From Aquabacterium soli (GTDB taxonomy: Bacteria; Pseudomonadota; Gammaproteobacteria; Burkholderiales; Burkholderiaceae_C): 64,000 nt of DNA. This document shows positions 1 through 7,786 of this stretch, in pieces. Under the pieces are notes generated by a model, which was not told the DNA's origin, did no database searches, and saw only the letters and a program-made list of their open reading frames with translations. Each line of letters opens with the position of its first letter. The first letter of the stretch is position 1. The stretch spans positions 1 through 64,000 of the forward strand of contig NZ_RSED01000006.1 in assembly GCF_003933735.1 (NCBI RefSeq), in the 5' to 3' direction. Made by a program: the position numbers and the translations under genes.

Positions 1-40
1 TTGTCTCCTCCTGGCGCGCAACCGCGAGTTTGCGCCTTCC

Positions 41-67
41 AAGGGCCCCTCACGGGGCCCTTTTTTT
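41..67 (+). terminator. Rho-independent terminator hairpin
   Basis: A 9-bp perfect stem (41-49 with 54-62, loop TCAC) is followed directly by a run of seven T on the + strand. It should end transcription of a rightward gene lying before the window. It also sits just past the stop of the leftward gene at 66, but on that strand the hairpin has no T tract, so it would work only weakly there. Positions 1-40 hold no gene I can support. Confidence 0.8.
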
Positions 68-2465
68 ATCGTGGAACGGTGACGAACAGGGCGGACGTCC
101 ATACCCGCGACTGATCCCGCTGGCGCGCCGTGATGAACAGGGGATGCTCCCTGCCCGCCTCCAGTCCAAGTCCGTCCAGGTCAATGTCCCCCGAGATCTC
201 ACGAGGCAAGGGCTGATCGGTGATCCGCTCGATGCTCAACATGAGTTCGGTACCGGGCAGTTCCTCCCGCACATGGCCTTTCGCCAGCAGTTCTGCGCCA
301 CTGATGCTGAGCTGGACTTCGGGCGCATGCACGAAGGGCTGGCGCTTCAGGGGGCTGCCCACCTTCACATACCCATCAATGTGCGCCTTCACCGTGATGC
401 GTGCATCGCGCAGGGCACCCAGGGTCAGCTCGATGCTGTCGGTGTCGCCGTGCGTGGCGGTCTTGAAGCGCAAGGTCGTCGTGTCCTCGCGCCAGTGCGT
501 CTGCTCGGGGTGGTCGAAGCCGTGCGTGTCGACCGCCCGCAGGGAGGTGCCCAGCACCTCGATGTGCCCATCCCAGTAGGCACCTCGGTAGCGGTCCTTG
601 ATGCGGGCTCCGCCCACACGGATGCGCACACGCGTGTCGCACCAGCCCAGCTCCTGGTGCATGTCCCGCTCCCAGATGCACTGGTCGCCGCGGTAGAGGC
701 GCACGTTCTCCCAACCGGCCTCGCCCAGCAGGCGGTAGCTCAGAGAGGCGGCGCCATCGGCCTCGCACACCTCTCCCATCCAATGGGCACCCAGCCTCAG
801 CGATGCGAAACTGCGCTCCCCCGTGGTCGCGAAGGTGCGCCGGGCACGCAGCGCCTGGCCCACACCCTGCCGGTCGAAACGGCTCGCCAGCACACCGGTC
901 AGCCCACCCCGCGAACCAAACACGGCCGTGGCCGGCACACCGCCGCCGCAACGGCCCTGGTGCTCGTCGCTGTTGGCCACCGCACCGACGCGGTAACCGC
1001 GGGCCAGAGCCTCTGCATACACCCAGTGGAACTGCCCCCAGGCCGAGCCCACCTCCACCAGGCGCTCCAGTTGCGGGTGATGCCAATCAAGATTGCAGCG
1101 GCGCCCTCCCACGTGCGGGATCATCAGGTGGCACTCGGGGTCATCCGCATAGGCGGCGTACAGGTCGTCCACGGGCCAGGTGCCCGGGCGGATGGTGCCC
1201 TGGGTGAACTCGTTCCATTCGAAACTGCGCATCAGGCGCCCCTGCTCGTCGAAGGGGAAGCGCGGCTTGCCTTCGCCCAGGAACACGATGTTGCGATCGC
1301 CCCCCGCCGCCGAGTTGCCGCACCACTCGGTACCGGGGTAGCACACGAAGCGGCCTGGCTCATTGAGCGAGTGGATCAGCTCGACGGCCTTGTTCCAGCG
1401 GGCCTCGGTGATGTTGAAATCGTTGGCGGTGTAGCCCAGCACATCCAGGCCGGCCACATCACGGCCATAGCCTAGGTTGTAGAGCGTGTCGTTGGTGCCG
1501 ATGGTGTCATCGGAGTGCACGTGCAGATCCGCGTACAGGGGGCGAAGATCCGACAGGTCCGATGCATTGACGTAGGCATCACCCTTCAGGTGGAGCCGAG
1601 GATGCGGCACCTCGGCCGCCAGCTTCCATTCGCCCGGCAAAGCCAGACGGTGCGCAGGCAGGCGCGCCACCGCCCAGCCCTGCCCCGCCAGCTCGAAGGC
1701 CTGCGTCTCTTGCTGGCCTTCAGGGCCCTGGAGAACCAGGGTGCCCGCCAGCGGCATGTCCTGGCAGGTGTTGCCCCATGCATCGTCCAGGCGCACGATG
1801 GCGTCGAAGGATTCATTCAACCCCACCAGGCGCGGCGCGATCACTTTCAGGGTGGCGGGTGGCCCGGCGACGATGTCGAGCAGGCAGTCACCCGGCACCT
1901 CGGCAAACTTGGAACTGCCCAGGGGGTCGATGAACATGCGGAAGCGAAAATCCTTCTCGACAAAGCTCTGCACGCGGGTGCCCGCCCCACCATGGCGTCG
2001 GTCGCCCAGGCGGATGGTGATGCGGTCACCGGGGTTGAGGTAGCCATCCACGATGTCGATCAGCACGGCCTTCTGGAACGGCCGCTCGTGGCCCTTCTGG
2101 TCGAAACGCACCTTGAGGTGCTGCACCGTGGCCGGGCTCTGCCCTGGCACCAGAGGGCCGGCCTGGTATTCGGCCGACACGAAATTGGCCGCACGCGGAT
2201 CCGAGGTCTGGAACAAGGCCCAATCGGAGTAGAACTTGAAGGCCAGCTTGAGCCAGGCCCCGTCGGCCAGGCCCGACGCGCCCACCTCGTACACCAAGGT
2301 CAGCTCCGTCCACTCACCGGCCACCAGTTGACGCCGCTCGCAGGTGAAACGCCCCAGAAAGGGCTTGCCCTTGTTTTGCTCATAGAGCCCTCGAGGGGCG
2401 ATGTAGTGGCCGGCTTCTCGGCCCGGGTCGAAGGCATTGCTCATGGGGTGGTTCTTCAAAGACAT
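66..2465 (-). CDS. DUF3604-type PHP-like metal-dependent hydrolase (799 aa)
   Basis: Large cytoplasmic protein with no signal peptide. Residues 1-300 are beta-rich and unassigned. From about 310 a PHP-like metal site is visible: DLHVHSD (HxH at 315-317), GTEW near 380, PHVGG near 450 and NSDEH near 500, all typical of the DUF3604/PHP fold, which usually binds two or three divalent metals and hydrolyses phosphate or amide-type bonds. It is the last gene of a leftward operon. The ATG lies 3 nt after the permease stop; a second in-frame ATG at codon 8 is possible. Its place beside a sulfonate/taurine-type importer suggests it acts on the imported compound. The substrate is unknown, and I infer the catabolic role only from context. 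Confidence 0.8.
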   Translation of the reverse strand: MSLKNHPMSNAFDPGREAGHYIAPRGLYEQNKGKPFLGRFTCERRQLVAGEWTELTLVYEVGASGLADGAWLKLAFKFYSDWALFQTSDPRAANFVSAEYQAGPLVPGQSPATVQHLKVRFDQKGHERPFQKAVLIDIVDGYLNPGDRITIRLGDRRHGGAGTRVQSFVEKDFRFRMFIDPLGSSKFAEVPGDCLLDIVAGPPATLKVIAPRLVGLNESFDAIVRLDDAWGNTCQDMPLAGTLVLQGPEGQQETQAFELAGQGWAVARLPAHRLALPGEWKLAAEVPHPRLHLKGDAYVNASDLSDLRPLYADLHVHSDDTIGTNDTLYNLGYGRDVAGLDVLGYTANDFNITEARWNKAVELIHSLNEPGRFVCYPGTEWCGNSAAGGDRNIVFLGEGKPRFPFDEQGRLMRSFEWNEFTQGTIRPGTWPVDDLYAAYADDPECHLMIPHVGGRRCNLDWHHPQLERLVEVGSAWGQFHWVYAEALARGYRVGAVANSDEHQGRCGGGVPATAVFGSRGGLTGVLASRFDRQGVGQALRARRTFATTGERSFASLRLGAHWMGEVCEADGAASLSYRLLGEAGWENVRLYRGDQCIWERDMHQELGWCDTRVRIRVGGARIKDRYRGAYWDGHIEVLGTSLRAVDTHGFDHPEQTHWREDTTTLRFKTATHGDTDSIELTLGALRDARITVKAHIDGYVKVGSPLKRQPFVHAPEVQLSISGAELLAKGHVREELPGTELMLSIERITDQPLPREISGDIDLDGLGLEAGREHPLFITARQRDQSRVWTSALFVTVPR

Positions 2466-2468
2466 GTT

Positions 2469-3266
2469 TCACTGGCCACGCCAGTGGCTGTAGCGCTTTT
2501 CAAGACGGCGGAACACCAGGCTCTCGGTGAGCCAGGCAATGAGGCCGATCAGGGAGATGCCCAGCAGCACCTGGCTGCTGTTGCCGATCTGCCCACCGGT
2601 GGACACCATCCACCCGATGCCCTTGGAAGCACCGATCATCTCGGCCGCCACCAGCGCGCGCCAGGCCTGGCTGAAACCGATGCGCAAGGCGGCGGTGACG
2701 AAGGGCAGGCAGGCGGGCAGGTAGACGTGGCGCAGCAACTGCTGGCGCGAGGCGCCCAGCGTGCGCGCGGCACGCACCTCGCCGCCCTGGATGGACTGCA
2801 CACCCTCCTGCACGGTGATGGCCATGGGGAACACGGCCGCCATCACGATCACGGCCACCATGGAGACATCGCTCAGCCCCAGGAAGAGGATGATCAGCGG
2901 CGTCCAGGCAATGGGCGGGATCGACATGAACAGGCTGTTGACCGGCCCCATGAACACACGAAAGCCCTGGGACAGCCCCATGGCGGCCCCCAGGCCCAGG
3001 GCCAGCACCGCAGCCAGGCTGAAGCCGCTCAGTTCACGCAGCAGGCTGGCGCCCAGGTGCTTGGGCAGGCTGCCGTCCTGCCACCACCGGCCGGCTTCAC
3101 GGAGCACCTCCCAGGGCTGCGGCAGCACATAGGACGGCACCCTGGTGGCCAGGACCATCCAGGCCACCAGGATCAGCGGCAACGATGCCCACGCCAGCCC
3201 GCGCCGCCACCGGATGCGCAGCGATCTCCGTGGCGGCACGGAATGGTTCTGCAAAACGGCAGTCAT
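2469..3266 (-). CDS. ABC transporter permease, SsuC/TauC type (265 aa)
   Basis: Inner-membrane permease with about six hydrophobic segments, the first near residues 28-45. The typical binding-protein-dependent transport loop is present around residues 155-190 (QEGVQSIQGGEVRAARTLGAS). It forms the channel for the uptake system encoded upstream. The start overlaps the substrate-binding-protein gene by 4 bp (ATGA), so the two are translationally coupled. The family covers aliphatic sulfonates, taurine, nitrate and thiamine precursors; the sequence alone does not say which. Confidence 0.88.
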   Translation of the reverse strand: MTAVLQNHSVPPRRSLRIRWRRGLAWASLPLILVAWMVLATRVPSYVLPQPWEVLREAGRWWQDGSLPKHLGASLLRELSGFSLAAVLALGLGAAMGLSQGFRVFMGPVNSLFMSIPPIAWTPLIILFLGLSDVSMVAVIVMAAVFPMAITVQEGVQSIQGGEVRAARTLGASRQQLLRHVYLPACLPFVTAALRIGFSQAWRALVAAEMIGASKGIGWMVSTGGQIGNSSQVLLGISLIGLIAWLTESLVFRRLEKRYSHWRGQ

Positions 3267-4291
3267 CGCACCGATCCGGCGTTGGCCTTCAGCCAGTAGG
3301 ACTGGTCCACCACCTGATCCACCTTCAGCGGTTTGGCGATGAAGCCCAGGGCCAGCGAATAATCCATCAGGCGCTGGATGAAGCGCAGATCGGTCGCCTC
3401 CAGCTGATCAGACCAGCCCAGGCGTTTGCGGGCCTCCTGCACGATGATTTCGGGCGCAATGGCCTTGCCATCGGGCGACTGGACCGCTTCGAGCTTGAAG
3501 GCCTGGGCGATGATCTGGTTGCTCTCCGCAGGACGGTCCTTGAGGAAGGCGATGGCCTTGTGGTGTGCGCGCAGCAGCTTGACCACGTCGCCCCCACGCT
3601 CCTTGAGCGTGCTGCTGGGCGCCATCACCACGTACCAGGGGTACTGGGGCAAGGCCTGGTTCAAGTCCAGCACCAGGCGGCTGTTGCCGCGCAGCAAAGC
3701 CTGCGACACGAAAGGCTCCCACAGGAAGGCGGCATCGGCCACGTTGCGGTCCAGCGCGGCATTCATGTTGGCTGGCGGCATGGGCAGGATGTCCAGATCC
3801 TTCTCCGGATCCAGCCTGGCCTGGTCCTTGAGCACGAAGCCACGCAGCAGCACATCCATGCCGCTGCCCTTGGCCACCGAGGCCAGCCGTTTGCCGCGCA
3901 GATCGGCCACCGTCCTGATCGGCGCCGAGGCCTGGCTGATGATGGCGGCCTGGCCATGGTTCACCTTGGCCAGGATGCGGGCATCCAGCCCGCGCGAGAA
4001 CCACTGGTACACAGGAGGCGCGCCCACATAGGCCACATCCAGCTCACCGGCCGCCAGGGCCTGCTGCAGCACGGGTCCGTCACCAAAGGACTTGATCTCC
4101 ACGTTCAGGCCTTCATCGGCGAAGAAGCGCTTCTGCTCCGCGATGACGGCCGGCGCATTGGCCATCGCGAACACCCAGCCGACGCGCAGTGGCTTGGCCT
4201 GGGCCCGCGCAGGCAGGGCGTGGAAAGCGATCGCCGCGGCGAATGCCAGGGCCAGGAGGGTTTGACGGCGATGGTTCATGTTGGACTTCAT
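3263..4291 (-). CDS. ABC transporter substrate-binding protein, SsuA/TauA/NMT1-like (342 aa)
   Basis: Periplasmic binding protein. A Sec signal peptide covers about residues 1-31 (basic start, hydrophobic core, cleavage near PARAQA). The mature part begins with KPLRVGW and continues with the FADEGLNVEIKSFGDG and GELDVAYVGAPP stretches typical of the NMT1/SsuA fold. It should deliver a small, probably anionic organic ligand to the permease. It overlaps both operon neighbours by 4 bp. The ligand could be a sulfonate, but the family is broad and cannot be resolved by eye. Confidence 0.87.
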   Translation of the reverse strand: MKSNMNHRRQTLLALAFAAAIAFHALPARAQAKPLRVGWVFAMANAPAVIAEQKRFFADEGLNVEIKSFGDGPVLQQALAAGELDVAYVGAPPVYQWFSRGLDARILAKVNHGQAAIISQASAPIRTVADLRGKRLASVAKGSGMDVLLRGFVLKDQARLDPEKDLDILPMPPANMNAALDRNVADAAFLWEPFVSQALLRGNSRLVLDLNQALPQYPWYVVMAPSSTLKERGGDVVKLLRAHHKAIAFLKDRPAESNQIIAQAFKLEAVQSPDGKAIAPEIIVQEARKRLGWSDQLEATDLRFIQRLMDYSLALGFIAKPLKVDQVVDQSYWLKANAGSVR

Positions 4292-5094
4292 GCTGGAATC
4301 CGGGTGACGTGATCGATGCGATCGAGCAGGTGATCGCGGTATTCAAGGAAACGAGGCAGGCGGCTGGTTTGCAGCACGCGCCGCGGACGCGGCAGGTCGA
4401 TGTGGAGTTCACTGTCGATGCCTTGCGGCGCCCGGCCGAGCACCACCACGCGATCGGCCAGGAACACGGCCTCGTCGATGTCGTGGGTGACGAACACCAC
4501 GGTCTGGCCCAGCTCGGACCACAGGCGCAACAGTTCCTCGTTCATGTGGCGCCGGCTCATGACATCCAGTGCGGCGAAGGGCTCGTCGGCCAGCAGCAAG
4601 GACGGCTCGGGTGCCAGGGCTCTCGCAAGTGAGACGCGCTGGCGCATGCCGCCCGACAGCTGGTGAGGCCACTTGTGCGCGGCGTCGTCCAGCCCGACCA
4701 GGCGCAGGTAATGCATGGCCTTGGCAACCTGCTCCCCCGCCGGCAAGGCTGCCACCATCTTCAAGCCGAAGCGCACGTTGTCCAGCACGTTCAGCCAAGG
4801 GAAGAGTTGCGGCGCCTGGAACACGTAGCCCAGCTCCGGCATCTCGGGATAGACCTCATGTGCGTTGACTCGCACCGCCCCACGGTCAGGTGCCATGAAA
4901 CCCGACAGCAGATTGAGCAGCGTCGACTTGCCACAACCCGATGGCCCCAGCAGGACCACGAACTCTCCCGGCGACACGGCCAGCTTGAGCCCCTGGAACA
5001 CGGTCTGGGCGCCCGCGTAGGAGAAGTCGACATCGGACAGGCTCAACGCAGCAGGCGCTGGCCTTGAAGGGCTGTGGTGTGGTGCGTTCGGCAT
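4288..5094 (-). CDS. ABC transporter ATP-binding protein, SsuB/TauB type (268 aa)
   Basis: Energy-coupling ATPase of the importer. Visible motifs in order: Walker A GPSGCGKST near residue 50, Q-loop VFQAPQLFPWL, signature LSGGMRQR near 145, Walker B LLLADEPF with D-loop AALD, and switch His in VTHD. It is the first gene of the leftward operon, and its promoter must lie in the 79-bp gap shared with the divergent GntR gene. A proline-rich leader of about 16 residues precedes the ATPase fold. Confidence 0.9.
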   Translation of the reverse strand: MPNAPHHSPSRPAPAALSLSDVDFSYAGAQTVFQGLKLAVSPGEFVVLLGPSGCGKSTLLNLLSGFMAPDRGAVRVNAHEVYPEMPELGYVFQAPQLFPWLNVLDNVRFGLKMVAALPAGEQVAKAMHYLRLVGLDDAAHKWPHQLSGGMRQRVSLARALAPEPSLLLADEPFAALDVMSRRHMNEELLRLWSELGQTVVFVTHDIDEAVFLADRVVVLGRAPQGIDSELHIDLPRPRRVLQTSRLPRFLEYRDHLLDRIDHVTRIPA

Positions 5095-5146
5095 GGTCGA
5101 ATGGAGGGCCTGTTGGCGCTTGCATCTGACGCCTCTTTCGAGTTAA

Positions 5147-5162
5147 TAATACGTTCTAATAC
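5147..5162. promoter_or_regulatory. Candidate GntR operator: direct TAATAC repeat
   Basis: The short gap between the divergent transporter operon and the GntR gene is locally AT-rich. It carries TAATAC at 5147-5152 and again at 5157-5162, exactly 10 bp (one helical turn) apart. The position suits a shared operator for the adjacent regulator. GntR sites are more often inverted repeats, so this is only a candidate. Confidence 0.3.
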
Positions 5163-5194
5163 AAGTTGCCGCTATGCGGATGGCGCATGAACAT

Positions 5195-5953
5195 ATGAGC
5201 AAACCTGCTAACTCCGTGCTTCACACCCCTCTGTCACGAGAGAACGCCACCTCGCTGTACGAGCAGATCGCCACGCGTCTGCTGGAAGAAATGGAAGCGG
5301 GCCTGTACGAACCCACCGGGCGCCTGCCGTCTGAATCCGGGATCGGCGAGCGCTTCGGTGTCAGCCGCGTCACGGTGCGCCTGGCGCTGGACAAGCTGGT
5401 GAGCGAAGGGGCGGTGGTGCGCAAGCAGGGCAAGGGCAGCTATGTGGCCGGCCGACAGGTGCGCCATGGCCTGGACACGTTGCGCAGCTTCCATGAGTCA
5501 CTGAAGCTGCAGGGCCTGAAAGCCACCATGCGCCTGCTGGAGAAGAAGGTGGTCACGCTGCCTGACGATGTGCGCCAGCGTTTCGCGCCCGCGGCCAAGG
5601 GCCTCTTCGTGCAGCGACTGCATCTGGTGGATGGCGAACCTGTCGCACTGGGCGACAGCTACCTGCCCCACAAGCTGCACACCTTCAGCTGGAACGAGGT
5701 TGAGCGGCAACCAGCCTACAGCCTGCTGGCCGACAGGATGGGCGAAGCGCCCGCGCGGGCAGACATCGCCATCCTGGCTCAGCGGGCTGATCAGCGCCTG
5801 GCCGACACCTTGAAGATCTCTGAGGGTGATGCGCTGCTCGTCATGCGGCGCACCTCGTATTTCACATCGGGTGCATGCGCCGACCACACCCATTTCTACG
5901 TGCGCCCCGAGCGCTATGAGTTCGTGATGAGCAGCACGTTCAGGGCATCGTGA
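5195..5953 (+). CDS. GntR/HutC-family transcriptional regulator with UTRA domain (252 aa)
   Basis: An N-terminal winged helix begins at SLYEQIATRLLEEM and contains LPSESGIGERFGVSRVTVRLALDKLVSEGAVVRKQGKGSYV, the classical GntR helix-turn-helix and wing. The remaining ~160 residues match a UTRA effector-binding domain, as in HutC, FarR and PhnF. It is divergent from the ABC/DUF3604 operon and probably represses it until the substrate or a metabolite binds. An in-frame ATG at 5174 would add seven residues; neither start has a good ribosome binding site, and 5195 better fits the family's N-terminus. Confidence 0.9.
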   Translation: MSKPANSVLHTPLSRENATSLYEQIATRLLEEMEAGLYEPTGRLPSESGIGERFGVSRVTVRLALDKLVSEGAVVRKQGKGSYVAGRQVRHGLDTLRSFHESLKLQGLKATMRLLEKKVVTLPDDVRQRFAPAAKGLFVQRLHLVDGEPVALGDSYLPHKLHTFSWNEVERQPAYSLLADRMGEAPARADIAILAQRADQRLADTLKISEGDALLVMRRTSYFTSGACADHTHFYVRPERYEFVMSSTFRAS

Positions 5954-5966
5954 GGTCGAGCATCCC

Positions 5967-6926
5967 TCAAGCCTGAGCCCGATTCACCTCGACTGAAAGG
6001 TGCACCAGTTCTTCATGCACGCGCAGCAATCGCTTGAAATCCTCAGGTTGGGCATCGGTTGACGGCGTGGTGAGCGACACGATGCAGGCGTAGCGCCCAG
6101 GGCCCACGCGCCACACATGCAGATCGCACAGGCGTGCCGGGATCGGCCCCTCTTCGATCGCCTCGCGGATCTCGTCGACCACCGGTGCATCCATGTCCGC
6201 ATCCAGCAGGCCACGTCCGGTGTCCTTGATCAGGCCCACGGCCCACACCGTGATCAGCACGGCGCCCACCAGCCCCATCACCGGATCCAGCCAATCCGCA
6301 CCCCACAGCTTGCCGCCGAACAGCGCCGCGATGGCCAGCACCGACGTGGCCGCATCGGCCACCACGTGCAGGTAGGCGGCCCGCAGGTTCAGGTCTTCAT
6401 GTGCATCGGCGTGATCACCGTGGTGGTGGTCATGGTGCTCATGATGATCGTCGTGGTGATGGTGGTGGTGGCCGTCTCGCAGCAGCCATGCGCACACCAG
6501 GTTCACCACCAGGCCCACGGCGCCCACCACCAGGGCCTCGTCGTAATGGATGGCCGTGGGGCTGATGAGCCGCTCGACCGACTGCCACACCATCAGCACC
6601 GCCACGCCTACCAGCAGGATGGCGCTGGTGTAGCCGCCCAGCACCTCGATCTTCCAGGTGCCGAAGGTGAAACGCTGATCACGTGCCAGCCGACGGGCCG
6701 CCACATAGGCGGCCACCGACAGGCCCAGGGCCACCGCATGCGAGCTCATGTGCCAACCATCGACCAGCAAAGCCATCGACCCGAACAGCCAGCCCCCCGT
6801 GATCTCGGCCACCATCATCACCACGGTCAGCATCAGGGCCCAGCGCGTGTTGCGCTCTGCCAGCGGATTGTCGCGGTCGAACACATGCGGGTGCTGGCAG
6901 GCAGGCGAGGCGGGGGCTGAGTTCAT
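5967..6926 (-). CDS. dmeF: CDF cation efflux transporter, DmeF-like (319 aa)
   Basis: Inner-membrane proton/metal antiporter with about six TM helices. Metal-site motifs are DGWHMSSH (residues 56-63) and HVVADAATSV (187-196). A striking His/Asp-rich loop at about 152-176 holds a run of six His and many HH/DHH repeats, typical of the cytosolic metal-handling loop of cobalt/nickel CDF pumps. A C-terminal cytoplasmic domain follows. It is divergent from an RcnR-like repressor with the Ni/Co ligand set and shares its operator, which supports Co/Ni (possibly Zn) export. The gene symbol is a family-level assignment. Confidence 0.85.
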   Translation of the reverse strand: MNSAPASPACQHPHVFDRDNPLAERNTRWALMLTVVMMVAEITGGWLFGSMALLVDGWHMSSHAVALGLSVAAYVAARRLARDQRFTFGTWKIEVLGGYTSAILLVGVAVLMVWQSVERLISPTAIHYDEALVVGAVGLVVNLVCAWLLRDGHHHHHHDDHHEHHDHHHGDHADAHEDLNLRAAYLHVVADAATSVLAIAALFGGKLWGADWLDPVMGLVGAVLITVWAVGLIKDTGRGLLDADMDAPVVDEIREAIEEGPIPARLCDLHVWRVGPGRYACIVSLTTPSTDAQPEDFKRLLRVHEELVHLSVEVNRAQA

Positions 6927-6945
6927 GGATTCAAGGCTGGCGTTG

Positions 6946-6962
6946 ATACTCCCCCCCAGTAT
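6946..6962. promoter_or_regulatory. RcnR/CsoR-type operator shared by the efflux pump and its repressor
   Basis: The sequence ATACT-C7-AGTAT (6946-6962) is a perfect palindrome around a C tract. It matches the known RcnR/DmeR site architecture, a G/C tract flanked by TACT and AGTA. It lies 20 bp from the pump start and 26 bp from the repressor start, so one bound tetramer could shut both promoters. Confidence 0.8.
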
Positions 6963-6987
6963 ATTGGGCCGACGCTAGAATGCGGCC

Positions 6988-7263
6988 ATGGCACACACCG
7001 CGACAGGGAAAAACCGCTTGATCACCCGCGTCCGCCGTATCAAGGGGCAAGCGGATGCATTGGAGCGCGCCCTGGCAGAAGAAGGCGAATGCCTGGCCGT
7101 GCTGCAACAGATCGCCGCCATCCGTGGCGCCGTCAACGGCTTGATGACTGAGGTGCTGGAAGGACACGTTCGAGAGCACCTGGGGGCCGAGGGCCTGAGC
7201 CCTGCACAGCGGCAGGACGAGGTGGATGCCCTGCTGGGCGTGCTGCGCTCTTATCTGAAGTGA
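6988..7263 (+). CDS. RcnR-like Ni/Co-responsive repressor (CsoR/RcnR/FrmR family, 91 aa)
   Basis: Small all-alpha DNA-binding protein of normal family length. The residues that bind Ni/Co in E. coli RcnR are all present at the same numbers: His3, Cys35, His60 and His64. This separates it from formaldehyde-sensing FrmR (Glu64) and copper-sensing CsoR. The apo-protein should bind the ATACT-C7-AGTAT palindrome upstream and release it on Co/Ni binding, derepressing the divergent CDF pump. Confidence 0.9.
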   Translation: MAHTATGKNRLITRVRRIKGQADALERALAEEGECLAVLQQIAAIRGAVNGLMTEVLEGHVREHLGAEGLSPAQRQDEVDALLGVLRSYLK

Positions 7264-7285
7264 TCAGACCGAGGAGCGGGGCCTC

Positions 7286-7786
7286 TCAAGCCCGCATGTA
7301 CACCGCCGTACCCCAGTAGGTGCCCAAGGCGGCCTGCCCTTCAGGCGACACGTGCGCCACCTCGAAGCCCTGCCCGCGCCAGAACGCCACCGTGTCATTG
7401 ACCGACACCAGCGCCAGCCCGGCCAGGGCCCATCGAGAAGCCTGCTCACGTGCGTGCGACACCAGCGTCTGCGCCACGCCTTGCCCACGCAGCGCACGGC
7501 CAATGGCCAGATCGTGCAGGTAGAGCCCATCGGGCTGCGCATGGTGCTCGAAGGCGGCGCCCAGCGACGACACCTTGCCCAGTAAGGTGCGGTAAGCCAC
7601 CAGGTAGGCGCCAGGCCGGTCGGTCGCATCCACTGCCACCCAGGCCGTGTCCGGGCACGCTGCCAGCCGAGCAGCCAGCAGACCAGGCGGTTCGTTCATT
7701 TCGGGCGGATAGCACTGCGCCTGGATCTCGGCGATGGCCTGCAGATCCTCGGGCCGCATGAGCCGAACCGTCAGCAAGGCCGGCAT
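7286..7786 (-). CDS. GNAT-family N-acetyltransferase (166 aa)
   Basis: Single GNAT domain: an N-terminal LTVRLMRPEDLQAIAEIQ strand/helix, then LHDLAIGRALRGQGVAQTLVSHA, which holds the acetyl-CoA pyrophosphate-binding R/Q-x-x-G-x-G/A motif (RGQGVA), and a C-terminal NDTVAFWRGQGFEV segment. The frame stays open upstream, but the ATG at 7786 overlaps the bioF stop by one base (TGATG), the usual coupling arrangement, so I place the start there. The substrate is unknown. Confidence 0.85.
   Translation of the reverse strand: MPALLTVRLMRPEDLQAIAEIQAQCYPPEMNEPPGLLAARLAACPDTAWVAVDATDRPGAYLVAYRTLLGKVSSLGAAFEHHAQPDGLYLHDLAIGRALRGQGVAQTLVSHAREQASRWALAGLALVSVNDTVAFWRGQGFEVAHVSPEGQAALGTYWGTAVYMRA

Noticed and set aside
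1515..3299. Long rightward reading frame (about 590 codons) antisense to the DUF3604 and permease genes
   Set aside because: The opposite strand carries clear protein motifs (PHP site, permease loop). The antisense product is low-complexity and rich in His, Gln and Arg, as expected from GC-rich third positions. The same reasoning removes the frames at 30-1475, 27574-29097 and 57650-58858.
6117..6920. Rightward frame with His- and Val-rich product opposite the cation efflux gene
   Set aside because: Shadow of the CDF pump; its repeats only mirror the His-rich loop codons.
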